Origin: Bradyrhizobium lablabi
Lineage (GTDB): Bacteria; Pseudomonadota; Alphaproteobacteria; Rhizobiales; Xanthobacteraceae
Direction: 5' to 3'
DNA length: 64,000 nucleotides
Assembly (NCBI RefSeq): GCF_018129385.1
Contig: NZ_JAFCLN010000019.1
Location: forward strand, 62,001 to 126,000
Shown: positions 54,029 through 63,476 of the stretch, piece after piece
How the letters are laid out: each line of letters starts with the position of its first letter
How positions within the stretch are numbered: position 1 is the stretch's first letter
Program-made: the position numbers and the translations under genes
Notes under the pieces: model-generated
Database searches by the model: none
What the model saw: the letters and a program-made list of their open reading frames with translations, nothing else
What the model was told of the DNA's origin: nothing

Positions 54029-54975
54029 GGGCTTTTTCCTACGAGCGCGCCCATTCGCCCGCTGAAGCGGCGGCAGCCGCGGCGCGCACCGATGGCGCAA
54101 AGTTCATTGCGGGCGGCACCAACCTGCTCGACCTGATGAAGCTCGAGATCGAGGCGCCCAACCATCTGATCGACGTTAATCACCTCGGGCTCGACAGGAT
54201 CGAGCCCACGCCCGATGGCGGATTGCGCATCGGCGCGCTGGTCCGCAACACCGATCTCGCCGCGGACGCGCGCGTGCGGCGCGACTATGCCGTGCTGTCG
54301 CGCGCGCTGCTCGCCGGCGCCTCCGGCCAGTTGCGGAACCGGGCGACCACCGCGGGCAATCTGCTTCAGCGCACCCGCTGCCCCTATTTCTATGACACCA
54401 ATCAGCCCTGCAACAAACGCCATCCCGGCAGCGGCTGCGCCGCTATCGGCGGATTCAGCCGCCAGCACGCGGTGGTCGGCGTCAGCGATGCCTGCATCGC
54501 GACCCATCCGAGTGACATGGCCGTTGCGATGCGCGCGCTCGACGCGACGGTGGAAACCGTCAAGCCCGACGGCGCTACGCGAAACATCCCGATTGCGGAG
54601 TTGCACCGGCTGCCCGGCGATACGCCTCACATCGAGACGACGCTCGAACCCGGCGAATTGATATCGGCCGTGACGCTGCCAAAACCGGTCGGCGGCAAGC
54701 AGATCTATCGCAAGGTGCGCGACCGCGCGTCCTATGCGTTTGCGCTGGTTTCGGTCGCCGCCATCGTGCAGCCCGACGGCAGCGGGCGCGTCGCGCTCGG
54801 CGGCGTCGCGCACAAGCCCTGGCGGATCGAGGCGGCGGAAGCGGCGCTGCCGCGCGGCGCGCAGGCCGTCACTGAAAAGCTGTTCGAGGGCGCAAAGCCG
54901 ACGCGCGAGAACGCCTTCAAGCTGACGCTGGCCGAACGCACCCTCGGCGCGGTGCTTACTGAGGCAAGAGGTTGA
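54025..54975 (+). CDS. paoB: Aldehyde oxidoreductase FAD subunit (PaoB type)
   Basis: The 316-residue subunit has the FAD-binding [12 protein letters not shown] (28-39) and [20 protein letters not shown]. Cys119, Cys129, Cys138 and Cys157 occur in a loop that in E. coli PaoB binds an extra [4Fe-4S] cluster, so this is likely the PaoABC rather than the plain xanthine dehydrogenase type. It is coupled to paoA and followed by paoC (3-bp gap). Confidence 0.92.
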   Translation: MRAFSYERAHSPAEAAAAAARTDGAKFIAGGTNLLDLMKLEIEAPNHLIDVNHLGLDRIEPTPDGGLRIGALVRNTDLAADARVRRDYAVLSRALLAGASGQLRNRATTAGNLLQRTRCPYFYDTNQPCNKRHPGSGCAAIGGFSRQHAVVGVSDACIATHPSDMAVAMRALDATVETVKPDGATRNIPIAELHRLPGDTPHIETTLEPGELISAVTLPKPVGGKQIYRKVRDRASYAFALVSVAAIVQPDGSGRVALGGVAHKPWRIEAAEAALPRGAQAVTEKLFEGAKPTRENAFKLTLAERTLGAVLTEARG

Positions 54976-54978
54976 GAC

Positions 54979-57183
54979 ATGCGCTTCGATACCCCGGCCA
55001 CGACCAATCCGATCGATCAGCTCAAGGTGATCGGCCATCCCCTGAGCCGCATCGACGGCCCGCTCAAGACCACGGGCACCGCGCCTTACGCCTATGAGCG
55101 GCACGACGTCGCGGCGAATGCGGCCTACGGCTACATCGTGGGCTCCGCGATCGCCAAAGGCAGGATCGCGTCGATCGATCTGTCGCAGGCCAAGAAGGCC
55201 TCCGGCGTGCTGGCGATTGTCACGGCCGACAATGCCGGCAAGCTCGGCAAGGGTCAGCGGAATTACGCGATGCTGCTCGGCGGTCCTGAGATCCAGCACT
55301 ATCACCAGGCCATCGCCCTGGTCGTCGCGGAGACGTTTGAACAAGCCCGCGCGGCGGCGCAACTCGTCCGCGTCCACTACGTCCCCGAAAAGGGCGCATT
55401 CGATCTTGCCGCGCTGACGCACTCGGCCAAGCCCGCGGAAGTGCTGGACGGACCCGCCGACACCAAGGTCGGCAATTTCGATGAGACATTCGCCGCAGCG
55501 CCGGTCCAGCTCGACGCCACCTACACCACGCCGGACGAGTCGCATGCGATGATGGAGCCGCATGCCTCGATCGCCGCCTGGGACGGCGACAAGGTCACGC
55601 TGTGGACCTCCAACCAGATGATCGCCTGGACCGCCACCGACCTTGCGAAAACTCTCGGCATCGACAAGGCGAAGGTACGGGTGGATTCCCCGTTCATCGG
55701 CGGCGGCTTTGGCGGAAAGCTGTTCCTGCGCGCCGATGCGCTGCTGGCAGTGCTGGGTGCGCGCGCCGCGGGACGGCCCGTGAAGGTGGCGCTGACGCGC
55801 CCGATGATGTTCAACAACACCACGCACCGGCCCGCCACCATCCAGCGCGTCCGCTTCGGCGCCAGCCGCGACGGCAAGATCACGGCCATCGGCCATGAAA
55901 GCTGGTCCGGCAATTTGCCGGACGGCAGGCCTGAAGCTGCGGTTTCGCAGACGCGTCTGCTCTATGCGGGCGCCAACCGGCTGACCACGACGCGCCTTGC
56001 GATGCTGGACCTCGCCGAAGGCAACGCGATGCGCGCGCCCGGCGAAGCGCCGGGCATGATGGCGCTGGAGATCGCCGTCGACGAAATGGCCGAACGGCTC
56101 GGCATGGATCCGATCGAATTCCGCATTCTCAACGATACCCAGGTCGATCCGGAACGGCCGCAGCGTCCGTTCTCGCAGCGCCAGCTCACCGAATGTATGC
56201 GCATCGGCGCCGATCGCTTCGGCTGGAGCAAGCGCGATGCGCGGCCGGGCCGCGTCCGTGACGGGCGCTGGCTGGTCGGCACCGGCGTCGCCGCCGCGTT
56301 CCGCAACAATTTGCTGACCAAATCGGCCGCGCGCGTCCGCCTGGACAACAGCGGCATCGTGACGGTCGAAACCGACATGACCGATATCGGTACCGGCAGC
56401 TACACCATCATCGCGCAAACCGCGGCGGAGATGATGGGCGTGCCGCTGGAGAAGGTGAGGGTGCACCTCGGCGATTCCAGCTTTCCTGTCTCCGCCGGAT
56501 CAGGCGGGCAGTGGGGCGCCAACAACTCCACGGCCGGCGTCTACGCCGCCTGCGTGAAACTGCGCGAAGCGGTGGCGCAAAAGCTCGGCTTCAACACCAC
56601 GGACGCTGTGTTCGCGGACGGCGAGGTTCGTTCCGGCAATCGCAGCGTGCCGCTGGCGCAGGCCGCGCGCGACGGCGCGCTGTCGGGCGAGGACGGCATC
56701 GAATATGGCGACCTCGGCAAGAAGTATCAGCAATCTACCTTCGGCGCGCATTTCGTCGAAGTCGGCGTCGACACCGCGACCGCCGAGATCAGGGTCCGCC
56801 GCATGCTGGCCGTGTGTGCGGCCGGCCGCATCCTCAATCCGAAAACCGCGCGCAGCCAGGTGATCGGCGCGATGACCATGGGCGTCGGCGCCGCGCTGAT
56901 GGAAGAGCTCGTGGTCGACAAGCGCAGCGGCTTCTTCGTCAACCATGACCTTGCGGCCTATGAGGTGCCGGTTCATGCCGACATCCCGCATCAGGACGTC
57001 ATCTTCCTCGACGAGACCGATCCGATGTCCTCGCCGATGAAGGCCAAGGGCGTCGCCGAGCTCGGCATCTGCGGCGTCGGCGCCGCCGTCGCCAATGCCG
57101 TCCACAATGCCACCGGCATTCGCGTGCGCGACTACCCCATCACGCTCGACAAGCTGCTCGACCGCCTGCCGAACGTCGGATGA
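54979..57183 (+). CDS. paoC: Aldehyde oxidoreductase molybdenum subunit (PaoC type)
   Basis: A 734-residue catalytic subunit with molybdopterin-binding regions GGGFGGKLFLRADALLA and GQWGANNST. The catalytic Glu is about residue 694 in KGVAELGICGVG. It oxidises aldehydes to acids using water as oxygen source. No maturation (XdhC/PaoD) gene follows in the window, so the cofactor inserter must be elsewhere. Confidence 0.94.
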   Translation: MRFDTPATTNPIDQLKVIGHPLSRIDGPLKTTGTAPYAYERHDVAANAAYGYIVGSAIAKGRIASIDLSQAKKASGVLAIVTADNAGKLGKGQRNYAMLLGGPEIQHYHQAIALVVAETFEQARAAAQLVRVHYVPEKGAFDLAALTHSAKPAEVLDGPADTKVGNFDETFAAAPVQLDATYTTPDESHAMMEPHASIAAWDGDKVTLWTSNQMIAWTATDLAKTLGIDKAKVRVDSPFIGGGFGGKLFLRADALLAVLGARAAGRPVKVALTRPMMFNNTTHRPATIQRVRFGASRDGKITAIGHESWSGNLPDGRPEAAVSQTRLLYAGANRLTTTRLAMLDLAEGNAMRAPGEAPGMMALEIAVDEMAERLGMDPIEFRILNDTQVDPERPQRPFSQRQLTECMRIGADRFGWSKRDARPGRVRDGRWLVGTGVAAAFRNNLLTKSAARVRLDNSGIVTVETDMTDIGTGSYTIIAQTAAEMMGVPLEKVRVHLGDSSFPVSAGSGGQWGANNSTAGVYAACVKLREAVAQKLGFNTTDAVFADGEVRSGNRSVPLAQAARDGALSGEDGIEYGDLGKKYQQSTFGAHFVEVGVDTATAEIRVRRMLAVCAAGRILNPKTARSQVIGAMTMGVGAALMEELVVDKRSGFFVNHDLAAYEVPVHADIPHQDVIFLDETDPMSSPMKAKGVAELGICGVGAAVANAVHNATGIRVRDYPITLDKLLDRLPNVG

Positions 57184-57192
57184 GCCGATAGA

Positions 57193-57315
57193 TTCGTAGG
57201 ATGGGTAGAGCGCAGCGAAACCCATCATGATACGGGCATGTGCGGCGATGGGTTTCGCTTCCAGTGTTGCCAGTCGTTCCGTCGTCAGTTGTAGTCGCTC
57301 TACCCATCCTACGAA
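57193..57315. repeat. Palindromic intergenic repeat, family G
   Basis: TTCGTAGGATGGGTAGAGC, GCGAAACCCATC, and mirrored GATGGGTTTCGC ... CTCTACCCATCCTACGAA. It is a long palindrome with a variable middle, after paoC. Confidence 0.8.
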
Positions 57316-57378
57316 GACGCTTGACCTGCATTTCCCGAAATCAGACAAGGGAAGGGAACGCAGCAAGCCGGCGCGACC

Positions 57379-58221
57379 ATGGACCGCCTCAATATCCGCC
57401 CCATGCGGCCTGACGAAATTCCGCTCGCGGTGAACTGGGCTGCGGCAGAGGGCTGGAATCCCGGCTCTGCCGATGCCGCCTGCTTTGCCACCGTCGATCC
57501 GCAAGGCTTTTTCGTCGGCGACCTCGATGGCGTGCCGGCCGCGACGGTCTCCTGCGTCAACTACGACGACCGTTTTGCCTTCCTCGGCTTCTACATCGTG
57601 CGGCAGGATTTGCGCGGCCGTGGCCATGGCTTAAGCATCTGGAATGCGGCGATGGCGCATGCGGCCTCGCGCGTGGTCGGGCTCGATGGCGTTGTGGCCC
57701 AGCAGGAGAACTATCGAAAATCCGGCTTTGCGCTGGCCTATGCCAATATCCGCTACGGCGGCATCGCGGCGGTTCCCGCCGCTGCGCGGACCGGCATCGT
57801 CGCGCTCGGCGACGTCCCGTTCGCGATGGTGGAGGCCTCCGACGCCACGGTGTTTCCCGCCCCGCGGCCGGCCTTCCTGCGCGCCTGGATTTCCGCGCCG
57901 GGGCATGTCGGCTGCGCGCTGATGCGCGACGGCAGGCTCGCCGGCTGGGGCGTGATCCGCCCGTGCCGGCAGGGCCGCAAGATCGGCCCCCTCGTAGCCG
58001 ACGGCCGCGCCGCTGCCGAAGCAGTGTTGTCAGCGTTGCTGGCGCGGGCCGGGGGCGGCGAGATTTTTCTCGATGTTCCCGCCGTCAACCGCGACGCCGT
58101 CGCATTGGCGGAAGATCTCGGGCTCAAGCCGGTGTTCGAGACCGCGCGCATGTACACCGGGGCGTTACCGTCGTTGCAGTTGCAGCGGGTGTTCGGCGTC
58201 ACCACGTTTGAGCTGGGGTAA
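57379..58221 (+). CDS. GNAT-family N-acetyltransferase with extra C-terminal domain
   Basis: The 280-residue protein has a GNAT domain (about 1-130, with the acetyl-CoA loop RQDLRGRGHGLSIWNAA) and a second domain (about 150-280) found in YitH-like acetyltransferases. The substrate is unknown. It begins 195 bp after paoC, behind a family G repeat, so it is a separate unit. Confidence 0.85.
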   Translation: MDRLNIRPMRPDEIPLAVNWAAAEGWNPGSADAACFATVDPQGFFVGDLDGVPAATVSCVNYDDRFAFLGFYIVRQDLRGRGHGLSIWNAAMAHAASRVVGLDGVVAQQENYRKSGFALAYANIRYGGIAAVPAAARTGIVALGDVPFAMVEASDATVFPAPRPAFLRAWISAPGHVGCALMRDGRLAGWGVIRPCRQGRKIGPLVADGRAAAEAVLSALLARAGGGEIFLDVPAVNRDAVALAEDLGLKPVFETARMYTGALPSLQLQRVFGVTTFELG

Positions 58222-58240
58222 TTCAGCAGTGGGCCAAGCC

Positions 58241-58864
58241 ATGAGCGATTCCGCCCGGCAAGTGTTTTGGGAAGGCGTCTACTCCAGCAAGGGCGAGAAG
58301 GAAGTCAGCTGGTACCAGGACAATCCTGCGACCTCGCTCGACCTGATCGCCCTGACGGGCGCTTCGCGCGGCACCGCGATCGTCGATATCGGCGGCGGCG
58401 CGTCGCGGCTCGTCGATCATCTCCTTGTGAAAAAATTCGAGCGGATCACCGTGCTCGATCTTTCCGCCGCTGCGCTGGACGCAGCCAGGGCGCGGCTTGG
58501 CGAGGACGCGAAGAAGGTCCGCTGGGAAGCCGCCGATATCACGCAGTGGAATCCGCCGGCGCACTACGACCTCTGGCACGATCGCGCGGCTTTCCATTTT
58601 CTCACCGAGCCCGCCGATCAAATCGCCTATGCTGAGCGGGTGAAGCGCGCGGTCAATGCGGGCGGCCACGTCATCATCGGCACATTTGCACCTGATGGTC
58701 CGGAGAAATGCAGCGGATTGCCGGTCGTGCGGCACGATGCGGCCTCGCTGTCTGGAGTCCTCGGTCCGGATTTCGAGCTGGTCGATACGCGGCGGCATGA
58801 TCACGTCACCCCATGGGGCTCCGTGCAGCGCTTCCAATTCAGCACGTTCCGGCGGGGGAAATGA
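58241..58864 (+). CDS. Class I SAM-dependent methyltransferase
   Basis: A 207-residue protein with the SAM motif AIVDIGGGASRLVDHLL and RITVLDLSAAAL. The catalytic acceptor loop HYDLWHDRAAFHFLTEPADQ suggests a thiopurine/halide-type or related small-molecule methyltransferase. ATG 58241 was chosen; GTG 58229 is possible. It starts 19 bp after the GNAT stop, so both are likely cotranscribed. Confidence 0.85.
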   Translation: MSDSARQVFWEGVYSSKGEKEVSWYQDNPATSLDLIALTGASRGTAIVDIGGGASRLVDHLLVKKFERITVLDLSAAALDAARARLGEDAKKVRWEAADITQWNPPAHYDLWHDRAAFHFLTEPADQIAYAERVKRAVNAGGHVIIGTFAPDGPEKCSGLPVVRHDAASLSGVLGPDFELVDTRRHDHVTPWGSVQRFQFSTFRRGK

Positions 58865-59036
58865 CGCTGAAGCGGTGCAGCTCGATAGGCAGATGGCTTA
58901 CGCCGCGCGCATGATCGCGTGAGAGGCGCCGGTCTTTCGGACCGGAACTTGCGCCTGCTTGAGGCTGGGCGTACGCGAGCCGGGAACAAGTGGTAATGCC
59001 GCGCGTTGCGATTCCTCCAATGTAAGGAGAGTGCCA

Positions 59037-59276
59037 ATGCTCATCAGGTCGATCATCGCAGCGAGCGCGATCGTGTTTGCCACTTCCGCATTCGCGCAGG
59101 GAGTGTCGAACAAGACGCCCGGACATCAGATGCAAAAAGCCACCAAGTCCACCGCGCCCGGTGCGTCGGAATATGCCCCCGGACACAAGATGCAGAATGC
59201 GAAGAAATCAACGGCGCCTGGAGCATCCGAATATGCGCCCGGTCAGACGACGGGAAGCAACACGAAGCGGCGCTGA
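59037..59276 (+). CDS. Small secreted protein with 20-residue tandem repeat
   Basis: The 79-residue protein has a signal peptide (residues 1-20, ending SAFA) and two near-identical 20-residue units (28-47 and 48-67), each starting PGH[QK]MQ and ending STAPGASEYA. A third partial unit starts PGQTTG. AAGGAG precedes ATG 59037. The unit is basic and small; no function is known. Confidence 0.72.
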   Translation: MLIRSIIAASAIVFATSAFAQGVSNKTPGHQMQKATKSTAPGASEYAPGHKMQNAKKSTAPGASEYAPGQTTGSNTKRR

Positions 59277-59327
59277 TTCGCAGGGGCCGGGCGGTGATCG
59301 CCGGGCCTTCTCCACGGGTAACGCGCC

Positions 59328-59837
59328 TCACGATTTTTCGGCGCGGTCGGGATTTACGTCGTCCTCTTCCTTGACGAGCGTCAGCAGTCTGAGCGTCAGG
59401 AATGTGAACAGTGCAATCGTGACGGCGACGTCGTAGGCGCCGAGCCCGACCGCAACGCCGACCGCGCCGGTCGCCCACAGGCTCGCCGCCGTCGCAGTGC
59501 CGTAAACGCTGCTGCCATGCTTGAGGATGGCGCCGCCGCCGACAAAGCCGATACCGGTGATGATGCCTTCGATGACCTTCGACATGCCGTCGGGCGAGTT
59601 GCCGAGCATGCTTTCGCAGGCTTGTATGAATCCGCAAGCCGCCAGCGCGACCAGTGGAAACGTCCGCAGGCCCGCGCTTCGCTCCTTCTTTTCGCGGTCC
59701 CAGCCGATCGGGATGGCCAACGCGAAGGCGACTGCCAGAGCAATCAGGTGAGGGCCGATCTGAAGCTTGTCCAAGAGAGTTCTCGCGGGTTTGAATGCTC
59801 GCGGGAAACCACCGGATTCCTGATTGGTTCCCATCAT
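59328..59837 (-). CDS. MgtC/SapB-family membrane protein
   Basis: The 169-residue protein has about five membrane segments and the MgtC pattern GWDREKKERSAGLRTFPLVALA, then GIGFVGGGAILKHG. MgtC-type proteins affect growth at low Mg and virulence in some species; transport itself is not established. The start is ATG 59837 or 59834. Confidence 0.88.
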   Translation of the reverse strand: MMGTNQESGGFPRAFKPARTLLDKLQIGPHLIALAVAFALAIPIGWDREKKERSAGLRTFPLVALAACGFIQACESMLGNSPDGMSKVIEGIITGIGFVGGGAILKHGSSVYGTATAASLWATGAVGVAVGLGAYDVAVTIALFTFLTLRLLTLVKEEDDVNPDRAEKS

Positions 59838-59905
59838 GGAACCTATTGCCGCACCCCGCAAGCGCGCAGGCACCCGGTCAGGCAAGTGAAGCGATGGCGG
59901 CCGGA

Positions 59906-62425
59906 TTACAACCACAACACCTTGCGGCGCAGGTCGAGATCGTCCCGCAGGGCCCTGGAAGGCCCTTGATGGATCACCCGGCCGCGCTCGAGTGCCACCG
60001 TGGTGTCGGACAGGGCGAGCGCCAGATCGAGATGGTGATCGACGATAACGATGGCGATCTCCCTTCGCAGCCGGTCAAAGGTCTCGAACAATTGCTCCAC
60101 GACCGCGGGTGCGAGCCCTTCGAACGGCTCGTCCAGCAGCAGAACCCGGACGTCGCCGGACAGTGCGCGCGCCACCGCGACCATCTGCTGCTCGCCGCCG
60201 GAAAGATAATCTGCCGGACTGTTGAGCCGTTCGCGAATCCTCGGAAAATATTCGTAGATGCGCTCGCGCGTCCAGTGCACGCCGTTGCCGGTCTGCCGCT
60301 TCAGCGCACCGAGTTCGAGGTTCTGTTCCACGCTCATGCCGGCAAACAGTCCGCGGCCCTGCGGCACATAGCCGATGCCGAGGCGCGCGTTCTGGGCGGA
60401 TGAACGGCCGACCAGTTCGGCATCGGCTAGCCTGATCGAGCCGTTCGAAGCCGGCGCGATGCCGATCAGGGTTTTCAGGAGCGTCGACTTGCCGGCCCCG
60501 TTGCGGCCGAGCAGGGCGATGATCTCGTTCTCATGCAGGTTGAAACTGACGTCGTTGAGGATATGGCTCTTGCCGTAGAAGGTATCGACATTGGCGATGC
60601 TGAGCAGCGGACTGGCGCCGGCGGCGGTTTCGCGCGGCCGGGCGGCGACTGCCGTGGCGCCGGAGCCGATATATACCTCCTGGACCTTTGTGCTGGCGCG
60701 GGCATCTTCCACCGTGCCGTCGAGCAGCACCCGGCCTTCGTTCATGACCGTGACATGGTCGGCGAGCTGGAACACCCGGTCGATGTCGTGCTCGACCAGC
60801 AGCACCGGCAAATCGGAGGAGATGCGCTTGATAATGGCGCCGATGCGCTCGCGTTCCGCGGCGGCAAGGCCCGCGAGCGGCTCATCCAGCAGCAGGATGC
60901 GCGGCGCTGTGGCCAGCGCAACGCCCATGTCGAGCAGGCGCTGTCCGCCATAGGACAGCGTGCCAGCTTCGGCCTTTTCGATGCCAGCAAGACCGAGATA
61001 GCGGATCGTCGCGTCCGTCTCGGTGTTGATCGCCTCAATCGACAGCGCATTGGCGAACGGATCGAAGCGGCGAGGGTGACGCGCCTGCACGGCAAGGCGG
61101 ATATTCTCGCCGACGCTGAGTGCCGGAAACAGATTGGTGATCTGGAACGATCGGCCGATGCCGGCGGTCGCGATCTCTTCCGGTGTGTGGCCGGCGATCG
61201 GCCTGTCAAGCAGCGACACCGTGCCGTCGTCAGGCCGGTACATGCCGGACAACAGGTTGAACGCCGTGGTCTTGCCGGCGCCGTTGGGCCCTATCAGCGC
61301 ATGCAGCGAGCGGTCGGCTATCGATATGTCGACGTCCTGCACCGCTTTGATGCCACCAAAGCTCTTGGCCATGTGGCGGGCCGCGAGCACCGGGCCTTCA
61401 ACGTGTGAAACAGGGCGCAGGAATTCGGGCAACGGCAGTACTTCAATGCGCCGCGCCGCCATCGCGGCGTCTTCAACGACCTTCTTGCGGAACGGCGCCG
61501 TCAACCGCTCGCCGACCCCGACGAGGCCGGTCGGTGAAAACACGATGAAGCCGACGAACACGAGGCCGAACCAGAGCAGCCAGTTCTCGGTGTAGATTCC
61601 GAGAAATTCACGAAACAGGATGAAGAACAGCGCGCCCAGCGCCGGCCCGAGGAAGCTTCGCATGCCGCCGATCACGACCATCGCCAGCAATTCACCGGAG
61701 AACGCCACCGAGATCGGGTCCGCCGAGGTCATACGGTTCTGGAACAGCAGCAGGATGCCGGCAAGACCGGTGATCCCGGCTGACAGCACAAACCCTGCGA
61801 GCTTGTAGCGGTTGGTCGGATAGCCGAGGAAACGCGCGCGCTGTTCGTTTTCCCGGATGGCGACCAGCACGCTGCCCACGGTCGAATTATGGAAGCGCCA
61901 CAGTACGATCAGGATGAAGAAAGCGATCGCCGCCACGAACCAGTAGTAGTTGGTCGAGGATTCCAGGTTGAAGCCGAACAGCGGCGGCCGCGTGATGCCG
62001 CCGAGACCGTTCTCGCCGCCGGTTACATCGGTCCATCGAAACGACACCGCATACAGCATCGCCGACAGCGCCAGAGTCAGCAGCGAGAAATAAACGCCGC
62101 GCCGGCGCAGGATCAGGAAGCCGAAGGCGGTGGCAATGATCGCGACAATGACGATGCCAATGACCGCTGGGCCGAAAAACGAATCGTGTATCCAGTTGCG
62201 CTGTAGGAGCGCCGCCGCATAGGCGGCGAGGCCGAACCAGGCGCCGTGGCCGAATGAGACCAGACCAGTATAGCCGACCAGAATATTGAGTGCCATGCAG
62301 GCGATGGCGTAGATCACGACTTCGGAGGCCGATGTCATGGTGAGGCCGAGCGACAGCAGCAGGTAGGGTAGCGCCAGAAGTCCGGCGCCAGCGATCAGCA
62401 ATGGAATGGGCAGGCGCGTTGTCAT
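59906..62425 (-). CDS. LivM-LivG-LivF fusion: permease plus two ABC ATPases
   Basis: An 839-residue protein joining three normally separate subunits. LivM spans about 1-320 (FGHGAWFGLAAYAAALL near 58-74). LivG spans about 345-590 (Walker A GPNGAGKTT 379-387, signature SYGGQRLLDMG, Walker B LLLLDEPLAG). LivF spans about 605-839 (GRNGAGKST 640-648, LSGGEQQ 741-747, LLLDEPFEG). No stop or frameshift separates them. The system needs a LivH, which is next (62435), and the binding protein at 63477. Confidence 0.93.
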   Translation of the reverse strand: MTTRLPIPLLIAGAGLLALPYLLLSLGLTMTSASEVVIYAIACMALNILVGYTGLVSFGHGAWFGLAAYAAALLQRNWIHDSFFGPAVIGIVIVAIIATAFGFLILRRRGVYFSLLTLALSAMLYAVSFRWTDVTGGENGLGGITRPPLFGFNLESSTNYYWFVAAIAFFILIVLWRFHNSTVGSVLVAIRENEQRARFLGYPTNRYKLAGFVLSAGITGLAGILLLFQNRMTSADPISVAFSGELLAMVVIGGMRSFLGPALGALFFILFREFLGIYTENWLLWFGLVFVGFIVFSPTGLVGVGERLTAPFRKKVVEDAAMAARRIEVLPLPEFLRPVSHVEGPVLAARHMAKSFGGIKAVQDVDISIADRSLHALIGPNGAGKTTAFNLLSGMYRPDDGTVSLLDRPIAGHTPEEIATAGIGRSFQITNLFPALSVGENIRLAVQARHPRRFDPFANALSIEAINTETDATIRYLGLAGIEKAEAGTLSYGGQRLLDMGVALATAPRILLLDEPLAGLAAAERERIGAIIKRISSDLPVLLVEHDIDRVFQLADHVTVMNEGRVLLDGTVEDARASTKVQEVYIGSGATAVAARPRETAAGASPLLSIANVDTFYGKSHILNDVSFNLHENEIIALLGRNGAGKSTLLKTLIGIAPASNGSIRLADAELVGRSSAQNARLGIGYVPQGRGLFAGMSVEQNLELGALKRQTGNGVHWTRERIYEYFPRIRERLNSPADYLSGGEQQMVAVARALSGDVRVLLLDEPFEGLAPAVVEQLFETFDRLRREIAIVIVDHHLDLALALSDTTVALERGRVIHQGPSRALRDDLDLRRKVLWL

Positions 62426-62434
62426 CGCTCTGCC

Positions 62435-63313
62435 TCACTCGAACCGGGTGATGCGTTCGCCGAACAGGCCACGCGGCCGGAACAGCAACACGAGCAGCAT
62501 CAGCAGATAGATCGCGGCGGTGGATGCGGCGGAATAGCCGATGCCGACCATCACGCCCTTGACGAGGCCTACCAGAAGCGCGGCGGCAACGACGCCCCAG
62601 AACGAGCCGAGGCCGCCGATCACGACCACGACGAAAGCGGGCGTGATGATTTCCTGGCCCATCGCGGGATGGATTGAATAGATCGGAGCGAGCAGCACGC
62701 CGGCGAGGCCGGCAAGGCCGATGCCCAGTGCGGCTACCGCGGACATATAGGGCTGCAACGAGATGCCGAGCGCGCCGACCATGTCGGGGTTCTGCACACC
62801 GGCCCGCACCACGCGCCCGAATGCGGTCTTGTTCAGCAGCAGCCAAAGACCGGCAATGCAGGTCGCTGCGATGCCGATCAGGACGACACGATAGAATGAG
62901 TAGATGAAGCTGCCCAGCGCGACCTGTCCCCGCAACCATGGCGGAATCGAGTAGGACAGCGGGGCCGCGCCGAAGATCATGCGGAGCAGCTGTTCCGCCA
63001 CCATCGCAAGCCCGAATGTCATCAGCAGCGAAAGGATGGGGTCGGCACGGTAGAAGCGGCGGAACAGCGTGCGTTCGATGACCATGCCCAGCAGTGCAAC
63101 CGCGACAGGGGCCGCGACGAATGACCCGCCAAACCCGACATAGGGCGACAACACGAGGGTGAGATAGGCACCGATTGCATAGAAGGCGCCGTGCGCCAGA
63201 TTGACGATGCCCCCAAGCGAGAAGATCAGGGAAAGGCCAAGCGCGATCAGGAGATAGTAGACACCGTCGAGCAGTCCGTTGAGGACTTGCTGGGTGAGCA
63301 ACATGGCAGACAT
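62435..63313 (-). CDS. livH: LivH-type ABC permease
   Basis: The 292-residue protein has about eight membrane segments and the start MSAMLLTQQVLNGLLDGVYY typical of LivH. The loop GRVVRAGVQNPDMVGALGIS is the EAA-like contact. It lies 9 bp before the fusion gene, so the pair is cotranscribed. The binding-protein gene follows upstream after a family H repeat. Confidence 0.93.
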   Translation of the reverse strand: MSAMLLTQQVLNGLLDGVYYLLIALGLSLIFSLGGIVNLAHGAFYAIGAYLTLVLSPYVGFGGSFVAAPVAVALLGMVIERTLFRRFYRADPILSLLMTFGLAMVAEQLLRMIFGAAPLSYSIPPWLRGQVALGSFIYSFYRVVLIGIAATCIAGLWLLLNKTAFGRVVRAGVQNPDMVGALGISLQPYMSAVAALGIGLAGLAGVLLAPIYSIHPAMGQEIITPAFVVVVIGGLGSFWGVVAAALLVGLVKGVMVGIGYSAASTAAIYLLMLLVLLFRPRGLFGERITRFE

Positions 63314-63363
63314 GTCTGGGTCCCCAAAGAGAATGGCCGGCTTTCAGCCGCCACAGCCGACGC

Positions 63364-63463
63364 CGTCATTCCGGGGCGGTGCGAAGCACCGAACCCGGAA
63401 TCTCGAGATTCCCCGATGCGCAATTGCGCATCTGAGGTCTGGTCCTCCGGACCATTCCGGAAT
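63364..63463. repeat. Palindromic intergenic repeat, family H
   Basis: CGTCATTCCGGGGCGGTGC, GAACCCGGAATCTCGAGATTC, and a mirrored GGACCATTCCGGAAT form a degenerate palindrome in the 163-bp gap between livH and its binding-protein gene. Confidence 0.65.
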
Positions 63464-63476
63464 CACCGACCGACGG

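Noticed and set aside
53977-56466. 829-residue minus-strand ORF opposite the paoB-paoC genes
   Set aside because: It is antisense to clear molybdenum-enzyme genes and has no recognisable domains; long shadow frames are expected at this base composition.
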